From: DASZYF01 sp035545535
GTDB taxonomy: Bacteria > Actinomycetota > Actinomycetes > Mycobacteriales > CAJCIY01
Length of the DNA: 45,241 nucleotides
Direction: 5' to 3'
Assembly (NCBI GenBank): GCA_035545535.1
Contig: DASZYF010000127.1
Span: 1 to 45,241 of the forward strand
The position numbers and the translations under genes are program-made. This document shows positions 37,864 through 44,313 of the stretch, piece by piece; the stretch's first letter is position 1; every line of letters begins with the position of its first letter. The notes under the pieces were generated by a model. That model saw only the letters and a list, made by a program, of their open reading frames with translations, was not told the DNA's origin and ran no database searches.

Positions 37864-39258
37864 CTAACCCTGCTCGAAGGTCGTGCTGGCGCTCACGCCG
37901 TGCTGGTCGCGAGCGGTCACCGTGTGCGTCCCGCCGAGGGCATCGCTCGCTGTCACGGAGGCGGAGAACGTGCCGTCGGCGCCGACGACCGCGTTCGTGG
38001 AGGACGACGCGAGGATGCCGTTCCGATAGGTGACCGTGACCATGTCACCGGGCGTGAAGCCGACGCCGGAGACCGTGATGACGGTGTTGCGCGGGCCGCC
38101 GGTGGGGGAGAGCGTGATCGCGGCAGCCACCGGCCGCGAAGGCGGCGGGCTGGTGCGCGTCACGACGGCGGTCGAGGTGCGCGTGGCCGTCGGTCGCGTC
38201 GACCGCGTGACGGTGGCCGACGGCGTGACGACCGTCGCGCTGGGCGATGCCGACACCGATGCCGACGCCGACCGCGACGGCTTCGCTGAACGGGACGTCG
38301 TGGGCGTCGCCGAGGCCGACACCGACGGGGCGGCGATGATGGTCCGGTCGTTCGGGCCGTGCGACACCAGCGCCCCGATCGTCACGCCGACGCCGGCCGC
38401 GCCGATGAGCAGGAGCGCCGACAGCAGCAGGCTCGGCGGCCGCGGGGCGACCGCCTGCTCCTGCAGCACCGCGGCCGACGGCAGCAGCGAGGTCGCGTGC
38501 GCCTCGACCGCCCGCACGATGCGCTCGTGCTCGACGTCGGGCAGCGCGCGCACCGGCAGCGCCGCCAGCGCCCGTCGGGCGGTGCGCTGACCGGCGACGA
38601 ACTCGCCGCACCTCGGGCAGGTCCGCGCGTGCTGCGCGCGGGCGACCCCCAGCGGATCGTGCTGGTCGATCGCGTCCGCGTCGGCGAGCCGCGCCAGCGC
38701 GCCGTAGGAGATGCCGGAGAGCGCGCCGTGGGCCGTGAGGGGCACCGGCTGGGTGCCGTCGAGCGCCAGCAGCAGCTGCTGGCGGGCCTCGGCCACCACG
38801 GTCGCGCCCTCGGCCTCCGACAGCCCGAGCGCCGGCCCGACCGACGGCCACGGCAGGTCGTAGGAGTCGCGCAGCAGCAGCGCGAGCGCGCGTCGCTCGT
38901 CGAGGCCGCCGAGCGCTCGTTCGAGCTGCTGCACCGGATCGCCTGGAGCGCCGGCGTCGGCCCGCTTCGCACCCCGCTTCCGCGGCGCCGCGGCGGGGGC
39001 GGCGGGCTGCGCATCGCGCACCCGGACGGCGTCGGCGTGCAGGTCGGCGAACCACACGCCGGCGGGATCGCCCACGGACGAGGGGTCGGTCGCCAGCGCA
39101 TCGACGAGGGCGATCGCGCTCGCCTCGACCAGAGGTCCGGCGCGGTCGGCGCTCACGCCGGTCCGCAGCACCAGGTCGGCCGCGCGGTCGGCGAGGCGCG
39201 CCACCAGCGCCGTCACCCCGTCCGCGCTGGGCACCTGCACCAGCGTCGGCCGCCCCAC
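37864..39258 (-). CDS. Sigma region 4-like / zinc-finger / transmembrane / Ig-like fusion protein
   Basis: 464 residues. Cytoplasmic part has a sigma70 region 4-type helix-turn-helix (about 110-165: LLLRDSYDLPWPSVGPALGLS), then a ZAS-like H210-x3-C214-x2-C217 motif (HARTCPRCG). One transmembrane helix (276-298) leads to a Ser/Thr-rich spacer (about 312-370) and an extracellular IPT/Ig-like domain (about 375-464: ITLSPTGGPRNTVITVSGVGFTPGD). Looks like a transmembrane regulator that joins sigma and anti-sigma features. Start GTG 39258 chosen since TACCGT ends 7 nt upstream; GTG 39267 and TTG 39276 are alternatives. No separate sigma factor gene adjoins it. Confidence 0.75.
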   Translation of the reverse strand: MGRPTLVQVPSADGVTALVARLADRAADLVLRTGVSADRAGPLVEASAIALVDALATDPSSVGDPAGVWFADLHADAVRVRDAQPAAPAAAPRKRGAKRADAGAPGDPVQQLERALGGLDERRALALLLRDSYDLPWPSVGPALGLSEAEGATVVAEARQQLLLALDGTQPVPLTAHGALSGISYGALARLADADAIDQHDPLGVARAQHARTCPRCGEFVAGQRTARRALAALPVRALPDVEHERIVRAVEAHATSLLPSAAVLQEQAVAPRPPSLLLSALLLIGAAGVGVTIGALVSHGPNDRTIIAAPSVSASATPTTSRSAKPSRSASASVSASPSATVVTPSATVTRSTRPTATRTSTAVVTRTSPPPSRPVAAAITLSPTGGPRNTVITVSGVGFTPGDMVTVTYRNGILASSSTNAVVGADGTFSASVTASDALGGTHTVTARDQHGVSASTTFEQG

Positions 39259-39310
39259 GCGGGTCACGGTAACCAACGGGACGCGCGAGGCAGCTCATCG
39301 ACTCGGCCCG

Positions 39311-39316
39311 TACCGT
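39311..39316 (+). promoter_or_regulatory. -10-like box TACCGT of the threonine aldolase gene
   Basis: Ends 7 nt before the GTG start. The same hexamer serves the divergent gene at 39271-39266 on the minus strand. Both suggest leaderless transcripts. Confidence 0.5.
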
Positions 39317-39322
39317 CGACTC

Positions 39323-40363
39323 GTGCCGTCTCCGTCGATCGACCGTCCCGTCGACCTGCGCTCCGACACCGTGACCCGTCCGAGCGATGCCGTGCGCGCC
39401 GCGATGGCCGCCGCCGAGGTGGGCGACGACCAGTACGGCGAGGACCCGTCGGTCCGCGCCCTCGAGGAGGAGGTCGCGGGCCTGCTCGGCCACGAGGCCG
39501 CCGTGTTCGTCCCGAGCGGCACGATGGGCAACCTCACCGCCCTGCGCGCGCTCGCCGAGCCGGGCACCGAGGTGCTCGCCGAAGCGCACGCGCACATCGT
39601 CATGTACGAGTCGGGTGGCCTGGCCGCGCTCGGCGGGGTGCAGACGCGCACCCTGCCCGGCGTACGGGGCATCCTCGACCCGCAGGAGATCGCCGCGGAG
39701 CTCGGCGATGCCGCGTTCCGCACCGTCCCGACCCGGGTCGTCGCGATCGAGAACACGCACGTGCGCAGCGGGGGATCGGTGTGGTCGGTCGCGCAGGTCG
39801 CCGCGATGCGTGATGCGGTCGCGCCGGCCGGCGTGGCGCTGCACTGCGACGGTGCGCGGCTCTGGAACGCCGCCGTCGCCACCGGCGCCGACCTCGCCGA
39901 CTACGGCCGGCTGTGCACCACGCTGTCGGTCTGCCTGTCGAAGGGCCTCGGCGCCCCGGTCGGCTCGCTCGTCGTCACCGACGCGGAGCGGTCCGCGCCG
40001 GTGCGGCTGTGGCGCAAGCGCCTCGGCGGTGCGCTGCGGCAGAGCGGGGTGCTCGCCGCCGCCGGGCTGCACGTCGTGCGCCACCACCGCGAGCGCCTCG
40101 CCGACGACCACGCGCGGGCCCACCGGCTGGCGCAGGCGCTCGCGGAGGCGGCGCCGGACGTCGTGGACCTCGCCCAGGTGCAGACCAACCTCGTCGTCCT
40201 GCGCGTGGACGATGCGGCCGCGCTCGCCGGCAAAGCCGCCGAGGAGGGCGTCCTGTGCGGGCTCCTCGGTCCGCAGACGATCCGCCTGGTGACGCACCTC
40301 GACGTCGACGACGCGGGCATCACGCACGCGGTCGACGTGCTGACGCGGCTGCTCACGGCATGA
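39323..40363 (+). CDS. ltaE: Low-specificity L-threonine aldolase
   Basis: 346 residues, PLP fold type I. VDLRSDTVTRPS (10-21), DQYGEDPSVRALE, VPSGTMGNLTAL, HCDGARLWNA and the PLP lysine in CLSKGLGAPVGS (about 212). Cleaves L-threonine or allo-threonine to glycine and acetaldehyde. GTG start fits TACCGT box spacing. Its stop overlaps the start of the next gene (ATGA), so the secreted hydrolase is translated with it. Confidence 0.94.
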   Translation: MPSPSIDRPVDLRSDTVTRPSDAVRAAMAAAEVGDDQYGEDPSVRALEEEVAGLLGHEAAVFVPSGTMGNLTALRALAEPGTEVLAEAHAHIVMYESGGLAALGGVQTRTLPGVRGILDPQEIAAELGDAAFRTVPTRVVAIENTHVRSGGSVWSVAQVAAMRDAVAPAGVALHCDGARLWNAAVATGADLADYGRLCTTLSVCLSKGLGAPVGSLVVTDAERSAPVRLWRKRLGGALRQSGVLAAAGLHVVRHHRERLADDHARAHRLAQALAEAAPDVVDLAQVQTNLVVLRVDDAAALAGKAAEEGVLCGLLGPQTIRLVTHLDVDDAGITHAVDVLTRLLTA

Positions 40364-41352
40364 GGCGGACGATCGCGGTGGCGGTGCTCGCCGTCGCGGC
40401 GGCGGCCGCCGCGGTGCCGGTGCACGCCGGCACCGCTGCCCCTGGGTCCGCGGCGGCGAGCGGTGCGAAGAGCGCGACGGTGTCGCAGCTGCGCGTCGGG
40501 ACGCTGACGGAGTCGACGTTCGACCGCACGCGCCCGACGCTGCGCCGCGTGAAGGGCAAGCTGAAGAAGTACCCGGGGCGCAGCATCCGCATCGACGTCT
40601 GGTACCCGGCCGCGGGCAAGGACGACGGCAAGGACCACCCGGACGCGACCCCGGCGACCACCGGGCCGTTCCCGGTGATCGTGTTCGCGCCCGGGTACCG
40701 GGTCACGCCGTTCACCTACCAGCGCACGCTGCACGTGTGGGCGCAGGCGGGCTACGTCGTGGTCGGTGTCGAGTTCCCCGGCAGCGGCGCCGACGGCCCG
40801 CCCGGCCAGCCCACCGAGGACGACCTCACGCAGCAGCCACGCGACATGTCGCTCGCCCTCGACCGCGTGACGCAGGACGCGAACAGCGCCGGGTCGTGGG
40901 CGTCCGGGCTGCTCGACCTGCAGCACGTCGCGGCGGCCGGCCACAGCGACGGGGCGTCGACCGTCGTGCGCATGGTTCTGTCGACGGCGTACCGCGACGA
41001 CCGCATCGACACCGCCGTGATCCTCGCCGGTGGGCGGCTCGGTGGTCGCTACGACCGCACCGACGATGTGCCGGTGCTTCTGATGAACGGCGACCACGAC
41101 GAGTACAACGAGCCCTCGGTGTTCCGCGACACCTGGTCGCTCGCGCACGGCCGCAAGGCATGGGTGCTCGCGGTCGGCGGGCACCACCTGCCGCCGTTCG
41201 CCGCGCCCGGTCTGCAGGAGTCCGTCATCCGCCAGATCGAGGTCGCCTGGCTGGACCACTACCTCAAGGGCGCCGACACCGCCGACGCGTTCTACCGGCT
41301 CGCGAGGAGGCCCGGGCTCACGAAGCTGCTCGGAGGCGGGTTGCCGCACTGA
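40360..41352 (+). CDS. Secreted alpha/beta hydrolase (PAF-acetylhydrolase/dienelactone hydrolase-like)
   Basis: 330 residues. Signal peptide about 1-26 (VPVHAG). Nucleophile motif GHSDG (Ser about 193), FAPGYRV oxyanion stretch, acid in NGDHDEYN and His in GGHHLPP. Substrate is probably an ester on an extracellular or cell-wall lipid; not determined. ATG start overlaps the aldolase stop. The 3' end overlaps the convergent aroF gene by 35 bp, an unusually long antisense tail. Confidence 0.88.
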   Translation: MRRTIAVAVLAVAAAAAAVPVHAGTAAPGSAAASGAKSATVSQLRVGTLTESTFDRTRPTLRRVKGKLKKYPGRSIRIDVWYPAAGKDDGKDHPDATPATTGPFPVIVFAPGYRVTPFTYQRTLHVWAQAGYVVVGVEFPGSGADGPPGQPTEDDLTQQPRDMSLALDRVTQDANSAGSWASGLLDLQHVAAAGHSDGASTVVRMVLSTAYRDDRIDTAVILAGGRLGGRYDRTDDVPVLLMNGDHDEYNEPSVFRDTWSLAHGRKAWVLAVGGHHLPPFAAPGLQESVIRQIEVAWLDHYLKGADTADAFYRLARRPGLTKLLGGGLPH

Positions 41353-42364
41353 CCCGCCCGAGGAGCGGCGGGATCGTCCGGGCCGCGTCGGCCAGCTCCT
41401 CGAGGTGCTCCCGGGTCAGGGCCTGCGGCCCGTCGCACAGCGCGGTCTCCGGGTGCGGGTGCACGTCGACCATCACGGCGTCGGCGCCGACCGCCATGCC
41501 AGCCCGCGCGAGCGGCACCACGAGGTCGCGCAGGCCGGCCGCGTGCGACGGGTCGACGACGATGGGCAGGTGCGAGAGCGAGCGCACCATCGGCACCGCG
41601 GACACGTCGAGGGTGTTGCGCATCGAGGTCTCGAACGTGCGCACGCCACGCTCGCACAGCACGACGTCGAGGTTGCCCCGCTGCGCGACGTACTCGGCGG
41701 CCATCAGCCACTCCTCGAGCGTCGAGGACAGCCCGCGCTTCAGCATCACCGGCTTGCCCGAGGCGCCGACCGCCTGGAGCAGCGGGAAGTTCTGCGCGTT
41801 GCGTGTGCCGATCTGCAGCATGTCGGCGTAGGCCGCGACCAGCGGCACGTCGGCGACGTCGACGACCTCGGTCACGATCGGCATCCCGAGCTCGTCGCGC
41901 GCCTCCGCCAGGATCGACAGGCCCTTCTCGCCCAGGCCCTGGAACGCGTACGGCGAGGTGCGCGGTTTGTACGCGCCGCCGCGCAGCAACGTCGCGCCCG
42001 CGGCCTTCGCCATGCGGGCCGCTTCGAGCGTCTGCTCGCGGGTCTCCACCGCGCACGGACCGGCGATGAGCGTGAAGGTCTCCGGGCCGATCGGCACGCC
42101 GCCGACCCACACCGTCGTCCCCTCGGGGTGGTGGTCGCGGCTGACCAGCTTGTACGGCTTCGACACCCGCAGGGCGCGTTCGACGCCCGGCATGACGACG
42201 ATCTCGGCCTCGTCGACCCGTGTCGTGTCACCGACCAGACCGACGATCGTTCGGCTCACGCCGCGCGAGACGAACGCCTCGACGCCGGCGGCCTGCACGT
42301 GGGCCACGACGGCGTCGAGCTCGTCGGGCTGGGCATCCGGTCGCATGACGACGACCACGGTCAT
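41318..42364 (-). CDS. aroF: Class I-beta DAHP synthase with N-terminal ferredoxin-like regulatory domain
   Basis: 348 residues. An N-terminal ACT/ferredoxin-like domain (1-65, MTVVVVMRPDAQPDELDAVV) precedes a KDO8PS-like barrel: IAGPCAVETREQTLEAA, LRGGAYKPRTSPYAFQG, EVVDVADV, IGTRNAQNF, LKRGLSSTLEEWL, CERGVRTFE, VDPSHAAG and DVHPHPETALCDGPQ. Such enzymes (Thermotoga type) are inhibited by Phe or Tyr through the N-terminal domain. ATG 42364 has GGAG just upstream. Expression is probably controlled by the attenuator at 42393-42511. Confidence 0.95.
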   Translation of the reverse strand: MTVVVVMRPDAQPDELDAVVAHVQAAGVEAFVSRGVSRTIVGLVGDTTRVDEAEIVVMPGVERALRVSKPYKLVSRDHHPEGTTVWVGGVPIGPETFTLIAGPCAVETREQTLEAARMAKAAGATLLRGGAYKPRTSPYAFQGLGEKGLSILAEARDELGMPIVTEVVDVADVPLVAAYADMLQIGTRNAQNFPLLQAVGASGKPVMLKRGLSSTLEEWLMAAEYVAQRGNLDVVLCERGVRTFETSMRNTLDVSAVPMVRSLSHLPIVVDPSHAAGLRDLVVPLARAGMAVGADAVMVDVHPHPETALCDGPQALTREHLEELADAARTIPPLLGRVSAATRLRAAS

Positions 42365-42392
42365 CTCCTGGGGTGTTGGCCCGACACGGGTC

Positions 42393-42421
42393 GAGCCCCG
42401 GGCTCGACTCGCCCGGGGCTC
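42393..42421 (-). terminator. Attenuator terminator hairpin before aroF
   Basis: On the minus strand GAGCCCCGGGC, 7-nt loop GAGTCGA, GCCCGGGGCTC: an 11-bp perfect GC-rich stem, 28 nt upstream of the aroF start and 18 nt after the leader stop codon. No U-run follows. Confidence 0.82.
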
Positions 42422-42429
42422 GGAAGGTG

Positions 42430-42446
42430 CGCGTAGGAGCTACGCG
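42430..42446 (-). promoter_or_regulatory. Stop-codon hairpin of the aroF leader
   Basis: CGCGTAG-CTC-CTACGCG, a 7-bp stem holding the TAG stop of the leader peptide in its 5' arm. A ribosome at the stop would melt it. Confidence 0.6.
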
Positions 42447-42511
42447 AGCAGCCGGGAAGGCCTCACGTAGAAGTACCAGCGCGCGGTGCGCTTGTCGGAA
42501 GCACAGAACAC
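42440..42511 (-). CDS. Aromatic-rich leader peptide of aroF
   Basis: 23 codons from GTG 42511 to TAG 42442-42440. The peptide starts MFCASDK and contains ARWYFYVRP, giving Trp, Tyr, Phe, Tyr in a row: the three end-products of the pathway started by AroF. TACCTT ends 7 nt before the GTG, so the mRNA is leaderless. The codons for SRLL can pair with the 5' arm of the terminator stem, as needed for classical attenuation. Too short to be found by most gene callers. Confidence 0.85.
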   Translation of the reverse strand: MFCASDKRTARWYFYVRPSRLLA

Positions 42512-42517
42512 GGGGGA

Positions 42518-42523
42518 AAGGTA
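42518..42523 (-). promoter_or_regulatory. -10 box TACCTT of the aroF leader transcript
   Basis: TACCTT with transcription start expected at the G of GTG 42511. A weak -35 TTGCGT lies at 42548-42543 with a 19-nt spacer. Confidence 0.6.
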
Positions 42524-42579
42524 GCAGGACGAGACGCGCGTCACGCAAGAGCGTTCGCGCGCGTGACAGGGTGAGGTGC

Positions 42580-44304
42580 GTGACCACCACCGAGACCCGT
42601 GCCCCCGAAGAGCTCAGCCCGGTGTTCGCGCTCGCCGACTCCTACGTCACGTCCTGGGCCACCCTCGAACCGACCGGCGCGACGTTCTTCGGACTGGCGA
42701 GCGACGCCGCCTCCCCGCTCACCGACTACGGCCCCGACGCGGAGCGCGAACGGGCCGACCTGGCCCGGCGCACGCTCGCCCGCCTGGACACCGTCGAGAT
42801 CAGGAGCGAGCCCGACCGCATCGCCGCCGCCGTGCTGCGCGACCGGCTCGGGTTCGAGGTCGACGCGTACGAGGCCGGGGAGTGGCAGCGCCCGCTGTCG
42901 CCCACGTTCGGCCCAGCGCTCGCCACGCGGCTCGTGCTGGGCCTCGCCGCCCCCGCCGACGCGGAGGCCGCCGAGCGCTACGCGGCGCTGCTCGAAGCCG
43001 CCCCCGCGTCCCTCGCCTCCGAACGCCTCGCGCTGCAGACGGGGATCGACGCCGGCCGTCCGGGCTCGACCCGGCTCGCGAACGCGCTCGCCGAGGTGCT
43101 GCGCTCCGCCGCGGGCGACGACCCGAGCACCCCGCGTGGCCTCGCCGCCACCGCGGCCGCTCTGCCCGGCGTCTCACCCGCGCTCGCCCGCCGGCTCGAG
43201 GAGGCGGGTGCCGCGGCGGGTGACGCGTTCGGCGACCTGTCCGAGTGGCTCACCGGCACGTACGCGCCCGTCGCCTCACCGGACCCCACCGCGGGCCGTG
43301 AGCGCTACGAGGTGATGCTCGGCGGCTGGCTCGGCACCCACATCGACCTCGACGACACCTTCTCGTGGGGCTGGGAGGAGCTCGTCCGGATCGAGGACGC
43401 GATGCAGCACGCCGCACGCCGCGTGCGCGCCGACGTCCCGCTCGACGAGGTGATCGACGTGCTGCGCACCGGCCGCGACGGCCACGCGATCGAGGGCACC
43501 GACGCGTGGGTCGCGAACGGGCAACGTCTCATCGACGACGCGATCGCGCGCCTGTCGGGAGTCGAGTTCGACATCATCCCCGAGCTGCTCAAGGTGGAGT
43601 GCAAGCTCGCGCCGAGCGGCAGCTCGCCGGCGCCGTACTACGTGCCGCCCGCGGTCGACGGATCGCGCAGCGGCCAGGTGCACTACCCGGTCGCCGGGCG
43701 CGAGTCGTTCCCCGTCTGGATCGAGGCGACCACCGCCTACCACGAGGGCGTCCCCGGGCATCACCTCGAGGTGGGTGGCTGGCGCCAGCTCGGTGACCGC
43801 GTGAGCCGCTTCCAGTCGACGCTCGCGCTGGTCTCCGGCTACAGCGAGGGCTGGGCGCTGTACGCGGAGCGGTTGGTCGCCGAGCTCGGCTGGTACGCCG
43901 ACGACCCGGTGAGCGAGCTCGGGTTCCTCGCGATGCAGGCGCTGCGCGCGGCGCGCGTCGTCGTCGACATCGGCGTGCACCTCGGGCTGCGCGTGCCCGC
44001 GCACGTGCCCGACCCGGCCGCGGGCGAGGTCATGACCCCCGAGGTGGCGCTCGACGTGCTGCTCCGCCACGGCTGGAACACCGAGGTGTTCCTGCGGGGC
44101 GAGATGGATCGCTACCTCTCGATGCCCGGCCAGGCGATCTCGTACAAGGTCGGCGAACGCGAGTGGCTGCGCGTGCGTGAGGTCGCGGAGCGCCGGCTCG
44201 GCGACGACTTCAACCTGCGCCGCTTCCACGCCGCCGCGCTGAGCCTCGGCCCGTTGCCGCTCGCCCTGCTCGAGGACGAGGTCCTCCGCGCGCTGGCCGG
44301 CTGA
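42580..44304 (+). CDS. DUF885 family zinc peptidase-like protein
   Basis: 574 residues. The C-terminal half carries the DUF885 signature YHEGVPGHHLE (about 387-397), with HExxxGHH zinc ligands, and SGYSEGWALYAERL. Family members are predicted metallo-carboxypeptidases or aminoacylases, usually cytosolic here since no signal is present. GTG start; CAGGGT box at 42567-42572, 8 nt upstream. Divergent from the aroF leader with 68 bp between the two starts. Substrate unknown. Confidence 0.92.
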   Translation: MTTTETRAPEELSPVFALADSYVTSWATLEPTGATFFGLASDAASPLTDYGPDAERERADLARRTLARLDTVEIRSEPDRIAAAVLRDRLGFEVDAYEAGEWQRPLSPTFGPALATRLVLGLAAPADAEAAERYAALLEAAPASLASERLALQTGIDAGRPGSTRLANALAEVLRSAAGDDPSTPRGLAATAAALPGVSPALARRLEEAGAAAGDAFGDLSEWLTGTYAPVASPDPTAGRERYEVMLGGWLGTHIDLDDTFSWGWEELVRIEDAMQHAARRVRADVPLDEVIDVLRTGRDGHAIEGTDAWVANGQRLIDDAIARLSGVEFDIIPELLKVECKLAPSGSSPAPYYVPPAVDGSRSGQVHYPVAGRESFPVWIEATTAYHEGVPGHHLEVGGWRQLGDRVSRFQSTLALVSGYSEGWALYAERLVAELGWYADDPVSELGFLAMQALRAARVVVDIGVHLGLRVPAHVPDPAAGEVMTPEVALDVLLRHGWNTEVFLRGEMDRYLSMPGQAISYKVGEREWLRVREVAERRLGDDFNLRRFHAAALSLGPLPLALLEDEVLRALAG

Positions 44305-44313
44305 CGGGCCGCG

